From: Nonomuraea gerenzanensis
Lineage (GTDB): Bacteria; Actinomycetota; Actinomycetes; Streptosporangiales; Streptosporangiaceae
DNA length: 64,000 bases
NCBI RefSeq assembly: GCF_020215645.1
Contig: NZ_CP084058.1
Location: forward strand, 9,610,001-9,674,000
Reading direction: 5' to 3'
Position numbers and translations under genes: made by a program. This document shows, one piece after another, positions 8,150 to 18,725 of this stretch (positions within the stretch are counted from its first letter, which is position 1; the number at the start of each line of letters is the position of its first letter). The notes under the pieces are model-generated. The model saw only the letters and a list, made by a program, of their open reading frames with translations. It was not told the origin of the DNA and ran no database searches.

Positions 8150-9183
8150 ACCCCGAGGTCCTCATCCGGCAGGCGGAGCGGCTCGCCGACGATTTGCGGG
8201 AGCTGACCGGTGTGTTCGCGCGGCGGGTGGCCGGGCTGCTGGGCGAGGACGAGCGCGGCACGATCGAGCGCGTCTGGCTGGTCGGCGACGGCGACTCCTA
8301 CCACGCCTCGTGCGCGGCCGAGCAGGCCTTCGCCGTGATCGGCGGCGTGGCGTGCAGGCCCGCGGGCGCCTTCCGGTTCTCGGCCTACGACGCGCCGTGG
8401 GCGCACCGGCCGGGCGGAGGGCGGACGCTGGTGGTGGCGGCGAGCGCGTCGGGGCGCACGCCCGCCGTCCTGACCGCGCTGGAACGGGCCGCCGCCGAGG
8501 GCGCGCTCACCCTGGCCGTGACCGGGACGGCCGGCTCGCCGGTGACGGAGGTGGCCGAGCGGATCCTGCTGGTGGACCTGCCCGGGCTGGAGCCGTCGCC
8601 GGGGGTGCGGACGTACCAGGCGAGCCTGCTCGGCCTGACGCTGGTCGCGATGCGGCTGGGCGGGGCGCAGGCGCTGCACGCCGAGTTCGGGCCGCTGGCC
8701 GGCGCGGTGGCCGCGACGCACCGGGTCACCGGCGGGCGGGCGGCCGAGGAGGCCGGGCGGCTGGCCGGGCACGCGTCCGCCGTCGTGCTGGGCAGCGGGC
8801 CGAGTCACGGCACGGCCCTGTTCGCGGCGGCCAAGCTGGTGGAGTCGGCCGGGCTGTTCGCCCTGGGCCAGGATCTGGAGGAGTGGGCGCACGTCGAGCG
8901 GTGGGCGTACCCGCGCGACATGCCGGTGTACGTGCTGGCTCCGCCCGGCCGCTCCCGACCCCACGCCGGGAGGATCGCCGCGCGGGCCCGCGAGCTCGGC
9001 AGGCACGTCGTGGTCGTGGCGGACGACGGTGACACGGCGGCGCAGGCGACGTTCCCGGTGGCGGGCCGGGTGCGCGAGGAGCTGTCGCCGTTCCTCTACC
9101 ACCTGTTCGCCGTCCACCTGGCGGCGCGGGTGGCGCAGCGGCTGGGCAGGCGCCCGTTCCAGCGGGACGGGGCCGGCGCATGA
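8146..9183 (+). CDS. Double SIS-domain sugar isomerase/deglycase-like protein
   Basis: 345 aa starting at a GTG that overlaps the BtpA stop. There are two SIS domains. The first has VWLVGDGDSYHASCAAEQAF and VVAASASGRTPAVLTAL; the second has AVVLGSGPSHGTALFAAAKLVESAG and a LGQDLEEWAHVERWAYPRD block. The layout matches the isomerase half of GlmS and fructosamine-6-phosphate deglycases (FrlB), without a glutaminase domain. Such enzymes make or break aldose-amine/ketose phosphates. With BtpA, the mutarotase and a glycosyltransferase it suggests supply of an amino-sugar building block. It ends 9 bp from the convergent aldehyde dehydrogenase gene. Confidence 0.85.
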   Translation: MNPEVLIRQAERLADDLRELTGVFARRVAGLLGEDERGTIERVWLVGDGDSYHASCAAEQAFAVIGGVACRPAGAFRFSAYDAPWAHRPGGGRTLVVAASASGRTPAVLTALERAAAEGALTLAVTGTAGSPVTEVAERILLVDLPGLEPSPGVRTYQASLLGLTLVAMRLGGAQALHAEFGPLAGAVAATHRVTGGRAAEEAGRLAGHASAVVLGSGPSHGTALFAAAKLVESAGLFALGQDLEEWAHVERWAYPRDMPVYVLAPPGRSRPHAGRIAARARELGRHVVVVADDGDTAAQATFPVAGRVREELSPFLYHLFAVHLAARVAQRLGRRPFQRDGAGA

Positions 9184-9191
9184 ACGTGCCG

Positions 9192-10583
9192 CTACCCCAG
9201 CCGTACGGTGACCGTCTTGGGCCGCTGGTACTCGGCGAGCGCCAGCACGCTCAGGTCGGTGCCGTGCCCGGAGCCGCCGCGCCCGCCGTGCGGCAGCTCG
9301 GCGGTCTGCTCCAGATGGCAGTTGACCCACACCTCGCCCGCGTTCAGCGCGCCCGCCAGGTCCAGCACCGGCCCCACCGCCGCGCCCCAGACGCTGGCCG
9401 CCAGCGCCTGCGGCAGCCCGTTGGCCAGCCGCACGGCCTCCTCCAGGTCCCCGGCTGCCTGCACGGTGAGCACGGGCGCGAACACCTCCTCGACGACGGC
9501 CGGGGCGTCCGGTTCGAGCTCGGCCAGCACGCGGGCGGGCCGCCAGTAGCCGCCGGACTCGCCCGCGTCTGCCCTGACCGGGCCGGTGTGCTCCACGCCC
9601 GCGCCGCTACCCGCGATGATGCGGTCGTGCCGGGCGGCCTGCCCGGCGTTGTTCAGCGGGCCGAAGCCGGTGCCCGCCTCGCACACCGCCATCGCCTCCG
9701 CGAGGCGCTCGACGGTCTCCTTGTAGTTCTCCCGCAGGGTGATCACGCGGGCGGGGGCCGCGCAGCTCTGCCCCGCGTTGTAGGTGCAGGCCGCGGCCAG
9801 CTCCGCGTACGTGTACGCGGGCGCCCCCGGCAGCACCACGGCCGGGCAGTTGCCGCCGAGCTCCAGGCTCACCCTGCGCAGCCCGGCGGCAGCGGCGACG
9901 TCGAGCCCGCCGGCCACGCTGCCGGTGAACGCCACCGCGTCCACCCCCGCGCGGACCAGCAGCCTGCCCGTCTCCCGGTCGCCCGGCACGACGGTCAGCA
10001 CGCCGGGGCCCAGGGCCTCCCGCGCGTGCGCGGCCAGCAGCAGGACGCTGTCGGGCGTGGTCTCGGCCGGCTTGAGCACCACGGCGTTGCCCGCCGCCAG
10101 GGCAGGCGCGAGCCGCCACATGGCCATGAGCAGCGGATAGTTCCACGGGACCACGGCCGCCACGACGCCCAGCGGCTCCCACCGCACCCAGCTCTCCCGC
10201 CCGGGCAGCCGCCTGCCGCCCGCGGGGGCGAGGTCCGTGCGGGCGGCTCCCGCGTAGAAGCGCAGCACGTCGGCGCTCTGCGCGACCTCCGCGACGGCGT
10301 CGCCGCCCGGCTTGCCGGTGCCCGCCCGCTCGGCCGCCGCGTAGTCGCCGGCGCCCGCCTCGATGGCCTCCGCCAGGCGCAGCAGCGCGCGGGCCCGCTC
10401 GCCGGGCACCCGCGCCGACCACCGTGGCTGCGCCTCGCGCGCGGCCGACACCGCCTCGGTCACCTCCAGCTCCCGCGCCGGCCGGTACGTCAGGCGCGCC
10501 GCGCCCGTCCGCGGATCGGCGACAGTGACGAGTTCCGGCGAAGAATCGCGCGCGCCGTCCGCGGAGAAGAGCTGATCGGTCAC
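9192..10583 (-). CDS. Aldehyde dehydrogenase
   Basis: 463 aa, NAD(P)-dependent ALDH superfamily. The blocks are PWNYPLLMAMWRLAPALAAGNAVVLKPAE, FTGSVAGG, LELGGNCPAVVL with the general-base Glu, YNAGQSCAAPARV with the catalytic Cys, and EEVFAPVL. The open frame reaches farther upstream into the divergent A-T gene. The GTG at 10583 (VTDQLFSADG) was chosen because the extra residues are not ALDH-like. It faces the SIS gene and is divergent from the NRPS A-T gene. It probably oxidises a pathway aldehyde to the acid that is later activated by an A domain, which is an inference from position. Confidence 0.85.
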   Translation of the reverse strand: MTDQLFSADGARDSSPELVTVADPRTGAARLTYRPARELEVTEAVSAAREAQPRWSARVPGERARALLRLAEAIEAGAGDYAAAERAGTGKPGGDAVAEVAQSADVLRFYAGAARTDLAPAGGRRLPGRESWVRWEPLGVVAAVVPWNYPLLMAMWRLAPALAAGNAVVLKPAETTPDSVLLLAAHAREALGPGVLTVVPGDRETGRLLVRAGVDAVAFTGSVAGGLDVAAAAGLRRVSLELGGNCPAVVLPGAPAYTYAELAAACTYNAGQSCAAPARVITLRENYKETVERLAEAMAVCEAGTGFGPLNNAGQAARHDRIIAGSGAGVEHTGPVRADAGESGGYWRPARVLAELEPDAPAVVEEVFAPVLTVQAAGDLEEAVRLANGLPQALAASVWGAAVGPVLDLAGALNAGEVWVNCHLEQTAELPHGGRGGSGHGTDLSVLALAEYQRPKTVTVRLG

Positions 10584-10672
10584 AACGGTGATCGTAACGA
10601 ACAGCCACCGTTCCGACGAGAGCGGAGATTCCTCGCCGAGCGTGCCCGCCTGTCCTGCCATCAGGAGTGAGA
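10584..10672. promoter_or_regulatory. Divergent promoter region, ALDH / NRPS A-T
   Basis: This 89-bp intergenic stretch lies between divergent cluster genes. It contains the A-T ribosome-binding site CAGGAG at 10662-10666. No convincing inverted repeat is visible, and promoter function is inferred from gene orientation. Confidence 0.45.
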
Positions 10673-12462
<1,790 letters not shown>

Positions 12463-12463
<1 letters not shown>

Positions 12464-14298
12464 TGGCGGCCATCGTGCTGTGCCGTGACGCCGCCGACTT
12501 CGCCGCCCGGGCCGGCACGTGGGCGCCCGGCCGCCCCTTCCCGCTGCTGGACTGCCCCGCGCTCGGCAGGTACCGGTCGTTGTTCCCCGACGGCCCGCTG
12601 CCCGGGGCCGAGCGGGAGGAGCGGCCCGGCGTGGTGGTGTCCGTCGGCGACGCGGCGGCGGCCGGCCGGATGCTGGCCGCCGCGACCGGCCGCGAGCACC
12701 ACCGGGTCGAGCCCGAGCACCTGCTGAAGCGGCTGGCCGGGCACGCGGGCGAGCTGGTCGCCGTGGTGGGCCTGGCGGAGGACCTCACGGCGGCCGGCGA
12801 CTGGCCGGGCGCGAGCGGCGCGACCGTGGGCGTGCTGACCGCCCGCGGCCTGCCGTCGCTGGCCTGCCTGGTCTACCGGAGCCTGACGGTCGGCGCGGTG
12901 GGCGAGGACCGCGTGTTCATCGCCTCCCACCCCATGCTGGAGGACTCGGAGTCGGCCGACACCGTCGAGTTCGCCGGCCTGGACGTGGTCCGCGAGCGCA
13001 GGCTGAAGGTCGTGGTGGTGCGCAGCCTGGGCAAGGAGTGCTGCGTGGGGCTGCCCGACGGCATCATCTGCGGGCGCTCCGACCCGATCGACGGCCCGCT
13101 GCCGCCCTTCGAGCCGCACTACCGTCACATGCCCTGCATGAAGGGCGAGGGCTGCCACCGCGCCGACCTCACCGAGGACCAGCGGCTGCCCGCGGCGGAC
13201 GTCCACGCCACCGTCGTCTTCACCCACAGCTGCGGCTCCATCGGGGTGGGCGCCAACCTCTACCCCAACCACCTCGCCCTCGCCCTGGGCTTCATGGAGG
13301 GCACGGCCGTGGCGGTGGTCGGCGCCATGGGGGTGCACATCGTGCAGCGCAGCGCCCAGGCCGAGTTCGAGTCGGCGCTGGCCGACGGGCTGCCGCTGGG
13401 CCGCGTCGTCGAGCGGCTGGCCGAACGCGTCCACCCCATCAACGGCTACCTCAACCGGTTCGGGCTGCTCGGCGACCCCGGCCTGGTCGTGCCGTGGCCG
13501 AGCGGGCGCGCCGCGCTCAGGAGCACGCCCGTCCCGCGCGCCGACGAGACCGTCGTGCGCCGGCTGGCCGAGCTGCACAACGTCATCCTCCCCCGCCTGG
13601 AACGGCTGCCCTGGCTGGAGCCCGTCGCGGACGCCGTCGAGATCACCGGCCTGCGCGAGCAGGTGCGCGAGCTGTCGGCCGACCTGCTCGCGCCCGGCCT
13701 GGCCGAACGGGTGACGCGGCTGGAGGACGAGGTCGCCGACTTCCAGGTGCGGACCGTCCGGCAGGTGGCCGCCGGCATCTACGTCTCCGGCTGGAACTAC
13801 GGCGGCCCCTGCCTCGACGGGCTCCGCCAGGTCGCCCAGCGCGACGAGCCGTGCCCGGGCTGCCTGCGGGACACCGCCGTGCTGGTGACCCTGCGCCATG
13901 CCGTTCATGACGGGCTGACCGTGCGGACGCTGCAGTGCCGCAGGTGCGGGGACATCTGGTGGAGCAGCGAGAGCGGGGAGCCGACCGTGGTGCTGCACGG
14001 GCCGGTGGACGTGGATGCCGTGCGGGGCAGTGTGGCGCGGCCTGTGCGGGAGATCCGTAACGGTGGTGGTGAGCGGTTGCGGGGTGGTATCGGGTTCGCG
14101 TTCGCGTTGCGCAAGCGGTTCGGGTTGCCGCCTGAGACGTGCTCGCCGGTTTCGGTGGGGCCGTACGGGAGTGTGACGTACACGGCGGAGACGGATCTGA
14201 TCAACTATCGGCCCAGGCCGGACGTGCACACCTCCGTCTTCGTGGCGATTCTCAACGGGCACTATCTCGCCTCGGCCATGATGCTGCGCCTGTCGTGA
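12463..14298 (+). CDS. Large protein with gingipain/CHAT-like (clan CD) region and zinc ribbon
   Basis: 611 aa; no close family was recognised. Residues 120-345 read like a clan-CD cysteine-peptidase fold. A hydrophobic strand ends in a candidate nucleophile, VVFTHSCGS (C257), followed by GFMEGTAVAVVGAMG and ending in NRFGLLGDPGLVVP, the GDP-x-L ending of C25/gingipain domains. The canonical His-Gly is not obvious; ICGR (202-205) seems to sit in its place, so catalysis is uncertain. A coiled segment (about 395-435) precedes a four-cysteine zinc ribbon (C464, C467, C492, C495). It is co-translated with the A-T didomain. It could be a cysteine-nucleophile acyltransferase, cyclase or peptidase that releases or transfers the carrier-bound amino acid. 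It could also be a non-catalytic scaffold. Confidence 0.6.
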
Positions 14299-14305
14299 CG
14301 GGCGC

Positions 14306-14360
14306 GTCGCGGCGGCGGCCTGGCGGGGTGGTCTGTCGCGGCGGCGCTCCGGCGGGGTGA
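14306..14360. repeat. Two-copy imperfect tandem repeat at a convergent gene junction
   Basis: Two 26-nt copies (14306-14331 and 14335-14360, 22 of 26 identical) start with GTCGCGGCGGCG and end with GGCGGGGTG. They fill most of the gap between the convergent gingipain-like gene and the condensation-domain gene. This is one of several stop-proximal repeats in the window. Confidence 0.7.
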
Positions 14361-14363
14361 TGC

Positions 14364-15995
14364 TCAGCGGGCGCGCAGGGCGGTCAGCAGGGACGCCACC
14401 TCGTCGACCACCTCGCGCCCCGACCGTTCGTCCACCACGTCCCCCCGCCACCGGGCGGCGACGGCCCAGCCACCGTCCGGCTGCGGCTCCACCTCCACGA
14501 CCAGCGGCGCGCCGGCCCGGGGCGCGCGGACCCGCACCGGCTCGACGACCAGCTCCGTGCCGCCGAACGAACCGGCCTCCAGAGGTGCCTGCAGGGCGAC
14601 CATCACCTCGTACAGAGGCACGCGGGCGACCCCCGGCCGCAGGGAGCGCACGAGCCGGTCGTACGGGGTGCGCGCGTGGCGCAGCGCCCGCAAGGTCAGG
14701 CGGGCCGTCTCCGCCACGCGCTCCTCCGCACGGCCGTCCCGCACCGCCTCGAACGGCAGCACGACGGGGTTGACGAAGCAGCCGATGACGGGGTTGAACA
14801 CGCTCTCGAAGCGGCCCGAGGCGACGGTGGCCAGGTTCAGCCGGTCGGCGCAGAAGACGCGGCCCAGCGCGCGGGCCGTGCCGTACAGGACGCTCGCCAG
14901 CGGGACGGATCCCCGCGTGCGCACCGCCGCCGACAGCTCGCCCACGGCCCCGGCGTCGAGCACGATCTCGTGCTCGTGGCGCGCGGCCTGGTCGGTGAGC
15001 GCGGGCGCGGGCAGCAGGGGTGGGGGCTCCGTGTCGAGCAGCTCCCGCCAGAACGGCAGGTCGCGGTCCGCCCACCGCTCCACCATGTCGTGCTCCCACT
15101 GCGCGTAATGGTGGTAACCGGGCACCGGCTCCCAGCCGGGTGCGCGGCCCGAGGCACGGGCGGCGTAGGCGGTCGCGAGGTCCTCGAGGAGGATCAGCTC
15201 GGATCGGCCGTCGAAGACGATGTGGTGCAGGCTCAGGCAGAGCAGCCAGGACTCGGGGCCGAGCCGCGCCAGGCGGGCCCGGAGCGGGGGGTGCTCCTCC
15301 AGGTCGAAGGGCTGGTCCCACCAGTCGGCGCAGATCTCGGCCGCGGCCGTCGTGGGGGTGGTGGGTTGTGGGAGGCAGGCCGTGGGGATGGCGGCCGGGG
15401 GTGATCGTCCGGGGTCCGGGGGGAGCACGCGCTGGAGGGGGCCGTGCTCGTCGTCCCAGTAGTGGACGGTGCGCAGGATCGGATGCCGCCGCACCACGTC
15501 GTCGTAGGCGGCGGTCAGCGCGTCGGGGTCGAGGGGGCCCGACAGCAGGTACGCCAGGACGACGTGGTTGTCGTCCTGGCCGGGTGCGAGCGTCTCGTCG
15601 AGCAGGAAGCGCTGCTGGCCGTGGGACAGCGGGACGGGCACGCCCGCGCTCCCGCCGGTCGGGCCGGACGCGCCCACGCGTCCGCCGAGCGGTGCGGTCA
15701 CGCCCGCGCCTGCGCCGAGGGCGCCGGTAGCGGCGCGCCGCACCAGCTCGGGCAGCGAAGCACTGGCCAGGACGTCGGGCACGCGCACGTCGGTGCCCAG
15801 CCGGGTCGAGAGCCGCATGGCCAGCCGCAGCGCCTGCTCCGGCGTCAGCCCGGCGGGATCCAGCCCTGCGACCGCGCCCAGGCGCCACCGCCCGGCGAGC
15901 GCCTCCAGCTCCGCGAGCAGCGCCGCAGAGTCAGCGGGCGCGGCAGGCGCGGCAGGCGCCCGGCCCTCTCGCTCAACCCCACGCACCCCCGCCAT
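14364..15995 (-). CDS. Condensation-domain protein with a serine-less carrier-like N-terminal domain
   Basis: 543 aa. Residues about 125-540 are an NRPS condensation domain with PLSHGQQRFLLDE (C1) and the catalytic HHIVFDG (H257, H258, D262). VNPVVLPFE and the RHARTPYDRLV helix are also present. Residues about 23-90 align with a peptidyl-carrier domain, including a normal last helix (LGTDVRVPDVLASASLPELVRRA). The LGGxS loop is replaced by LTPEQ (50-54), so it cannot carry phosphopantetheine. The ATG overlaps the upstream A-domain stop (TGATG at 15993-15997). The C domain would condense substrates held on the two real carriers. The pseudo-carrier may be a docking element for the stand-alone A domain. 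Confidence 0.85.
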   Translation of the reverse strand: MAGVRGVEREGRAPAAPAAPADSAALLAELEALAGRWRLGAVAGLDPAGLTPEQALRLAMRLSTRLGTDVRVPDVLASASLPELVRRAATGALGAGAGVTAPLGGRVGASGPTGGSAGVPVPLSHGQQRFLLDETLAPGQDDNHVVLAYLLSGPLDPDALTAAYDDVVRRHPILRTVHYWDDEHGPLQRVLPPDPGRSPPAAIPTACLPQPTTPTTAAAEICADWWDQPFDLEEHPPLRARLARLGPESWLLCLSLHHIVFDGRSELILLEDLATAYAARASGRAPGWEPVPGYHHYAQWEHDMVERWADRDLPFWRELLDTEPPPLLPAPALTDQAARHEHEIVLDAGAVGELSAAVRTRGSVPLASVLYGTARALGRVFCADRLNLATVASGRFESVFNPVIGCFVNPVVLPFEAVRDGRAEERVAETARLTLRALRHARTPYDRLVRSLRPGVARVPLYEVMVALQAPLEAGSFGGTELVVEPVRVRAPRAGAPLVVEVEPQPDGGWAVAARWRGDVVDERSGREVVDEVASLLTALRAR

Positions 15996-17470
15996 CACCG
16001 CACCTCCTCCACCAGCGCCCCCCGATCCACCTTGCCACTGGACGTCAGCGGCAACGCCGCCACCCGCCGCCACACCACCGGCACCATGTAATCGGGCACC
16101 CTCGCCCCCACATGCCTCCTCAGCTCGCCGGCAGCAAGCTCCTCCCCCACATACACGGCCACGAGCTGCGCATCCACCACGACCACAGCCACCTCCTTCA
16201 CCCCACCATGGCCGCGGACCACCGCCTCCACCTCATCCAGCTCCACCCGATACCCCCGCAGTTTGACCTGCCGATCCAGCCGCCCCAGATGCACGAGCAC
16301 GCCACTCTCCCACCGCACCCGATCCCCGGTGCGATACCAGTCACCACCCTCCGGCACCCCGTCCACCACCTCGTACGGCCCATCCCCCCGCAAGAACCGC
16401 CCCGCGTTGTCCCCCGGATCGACGTACCCCGAGAAGCGCTGCCCGCCGCGCACGCACAGCTCCCCCTCCTCCGCGACGACACCACCACCATCCAGCACCA
16501 CGGAGTCGAGATGCCCGTACACCCGGCCGATGGGCACGGTGCCGTTACCGGTGGGGATCCAGTCGTCCGCGCTCGCGGGCAGCCGGTGGTTGGCGCACAC
16601 GCCGGCCAGCTCCGTGGGCCCGTAGTTGTTCTCGATGACGTTCGCGCCGACCGCCGAACGCCAGGCGGCCACGGCGGCGTAGTCGAGCTGCTCGCCGCTG
16701 AACATGCTCCACCGCAGGTCGGGCAGGCACCCCTCGGTGAGGGTACGGGTGCGCCGGGCCAGGGTGATGATCGACGGCACGGTGTCGAGGTGGGAGATGC
16801 GCTGGTCCCGCAGGAACCGTACGGGGCTCAGCCAGGTGCGCTGCCCGGCCACGACGAGCGTCGCGCCGGTGGCCCACGTGGCGAGCAGCTCGAACACCGA
16901 CGCGTCGAAGGTCAGCTCCGCCGCCTGGGCCACCCGATCTCCCGGCCCCAGCTCGTACAGGGGGCACACGTGGCCGAGGTAACGCGCGAGCGCGCGGTGC
17001 GTGATCGGCACCCCCTTGGGCGTGCCCGTGGAGCCCGACGTATAGATCACGTAGGCGTCGTCGTCCAGGCCGGGGCCGGAGACGGCGGCGCGGGCGCCTT
17101 CGGTGGAAACCGTCAAAACGGGCACGCCGGGAGGCAGGCGCGGCGCGGGAGGCCCGTTCAGCAGCACCAGGTCCGGCTCGGCGGCGCGCACCACGTCGGC
17201 GGTCCTGGCGTCGGGCCAGCGCGGGCTCATGGGCAGCACCGCGCCGCCCGCCCTGAGCACGCCGAGGTAGGCGGCGTAGGTCAGGGCGGACCTGTCGCCG
17301 CGCAGCGCGACCCGGCGGGTGCCGCCGAGCAGGGGCGCCACGTGGCCGCTCACCACCGAGGACAGCGCCCACAACTCGCCGTAGGTGAGGTCGCCGTCCT
17401 CCAGGCTGAGCGCGGTCAGGGACCGGCAGCGCCCGGCGGTCTCCTCGATCCGGGCGACGATGTCATGCAT
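15995..17470 (-). CDS. Stand-alone NRPS adenylation domain
   Basis: 491 aa with no thiolation domain. Motifs are YTSGSTGTPKGV (A3), FDASVFE (A4), ENNYGPTE (A5), YRTGDRVRW (A7), GRLDRQVKLRGYRVELDEVE (A8) and PLTSSGKVDRG (A10). A by-eye reading of the pocket gives D-A-F-T-M-S-N-G-V-K, which matches no code I know. It should adenylate an amino acid and load it on the separate PCP encoded four genes upstream in the operon, or hand it directly to an amine acceptor. It is preceded by the MFS gene (13 bp gap) and overlaps the condensation gene by 1 nt. Confidence 0.9.
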   Translation of the reverse strand: MHDIVARIEETAGRCRSLTALSLEDGDLTYGELWALSSVVSGHVAPLLGGTRRVALRGDRSALTYAAYLGVLRAGGAVLPMSPRWPDARTADVVRAAEPDLVLLNGPPAPRLPPGVPVLTVSTEGARAAVSGPGLDDDAYVIYTSGSTGTPKGVPITHRALARYLGHVCPLYELGPGDRVAQAAELTFDASVFELLATWATGATLVVAGQRTWLSPVRFLRDQRISHLDTVPSIITLARRTRTLTEGCLPDLRWSMFSGEQLDYAAVAAWRSAVGANVIENNYGPTELAGVCANHRLPASADDWIPTGNGTVPIGRVYGHLDSVVLDGGGVVAEEGELCVRGGQRFSGYVDPGDNAGRFLRGDGPYEVVDGVPEGGDWYRTGDRVRWESGVLVHLGRLDRQVKLRGYRVELDEVEAVVRGHGGVKEVAVVVVDAQLVAVYVGEELAAGELRRHVGARVPDYMVPVVWRRVAALPLTSSGKVDRGALVEEVR

Positions 17471-17483
17471 GGTGCTGCTCCGA

Positions 17484-18725
17484 TCAGTTCGCCGGGGCCG
17501 GCTCGGGCTCTGGGGCGCGCAGTTCTCGTACGCTCGGGTAGGCGAGGCTGACCAGCCGTGGCAGGGCGACCACCGCCGCCATCACGGCCAGCACGACCGT
17601 CGCGGTGGTGCCGTCGGCGGCGGCCAGGGCGCCCAGCGCGTACCCGGCCGGACGCAGCGCCTGAGAGCTCAGCCAGTCGTAGGACGAGACCTTCGACAGC
17701 GCGTCCTCGGGCACGTGCTGTTGCATGGTGGTGATCCAGAGCGAGTCGGCCGCCGTCATGCCGGCGCCCGCCAGCGCGATCACCAGCGCCTGCACGGGGG
17801 CGGGCACGCCGAGCGCGATCAGGAGCAGCGCGGGCGCGAGCAGCAGCTCCGCCAGCCTGGCGACCAGCAGGGGCCGCCGGGGCCGGTAGCCGGCCAGCAG
17901 CACCAGGTCGCCGAGCACGTCGCCGACGCCGAGCGCCGCGACGACCAGGGCCCAGCCGAACGCGCCGCCCTGCTCCTGAAGGGCCAGCACCGGCCCCGCG
18001 ACCATGAACACGGCGATGGCCACGTGCGTGCAGGCGAAGCCGGCGACGCTCGTCCAGATCCAGGGGGTGCGGGTGACCAGCCGGAAGCCGTCGGACAGCT
18101 CCTTGAGCAGGCCGCCGCCCGCGCGGGGCGGCGCGGCCGGCACCCTGATCCGGGAGGCGAGCCAGGCGCTGACGAGGAACGTGCCGCCGTCCAGGAGCAG
18201 CGCCCAGCCGGCGCCGACCGTGGCGGCCAGTCCGCCGGCGATCAGCGGCCCGGCGACGCCGGACAGGCTCCTGGTGATCGACATCAGCGCGTTGGCCCGC
18301 TGCAGGTCCTGCTTGGGGACGGTGAACGGGGTCAGCCCGGTCGCGGCCGGCAGGTGGAACGCCTGGGCCGTGCCGAACACCACCTGCACAACGATGAGCA
18401 GCGCCAGGTTCACCTGCCCTGACAGGATCATGGCGCCGAGGCCGAGCTGCACCAGGCCGCGCACCACGTCCATGCCGGCCATCACCAGGTGGCGCGGCAG
18501 CCGGTCCGCCCACACCCCGCCCACGAGCAGGAAGACGACCAGCGGGACCGTGCTGGCGCCCAGCGCGAGGCCGGCCGCCGCGCCCGAGCCGGTGACCTCC
18601 ACCAGCCCCACCGTGAGGGCGACGAGGCTGAGCATGTTCCCGGTGACGGACACCGAGAAGCCCGCGTACTGGTACCGGAACGACCGGTGCCGCAGCGGCG
18701 CGAGGAACTCCTTCCACCGCGTCAC
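17484..18725 (-). CDS. MFS efflux transporter
   Basis: 413 aa, about 12 hydrophobic segments. VGGVWADRLPRHLVM is the inter-helix 2-3 motif of the MFS group that includes EntS-like exporters. Start is the GTG at 18725, overlapping the ATP-grasp stop by 4 bp (GTGA). Embedded between the ATP-grasp ligase and the A domain, it most likely exports the cluster product and may confer self-resistance. An FTVPKQDLQRANALMSI segment also fits the family. Confidence 0.88.
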   Translation of the reverse strand: MTRWKEFLAPLRHRSFRYQYAGFSVSVTGNMLSLVALTVGLVEVTGSGAAAGLALGASTVPLVVFLLVGGVWADRLPRHLVMAGMDVVRGLVQLGLGAMILSGQVNLALLIVVQVVFGTAQAFHLPAATGLTPFTVPKQDLQRANALMSITRSLSGVAGPLIAGGLAATVGAGWALLLDGGTFLVSAWLASRIRVPAAPPRAGGGLLKELSDGFRLVTRTPWIWTSVAGFACTHVAIAVFMVAGPVLALQEQGGAFGWALVVAALGVGDVLGDLVLLAGYRPRRPLLVARLAELLLAPALLLIALGVPAPVQALVIALAGAGMTAADSLWITTMQQHVPEDALSKVSSYDWLSSQALRPAGYALGALAAADGTTATVVLAVMAAVVALPRLVSLAYPSVRELRAPEPEPAPAN

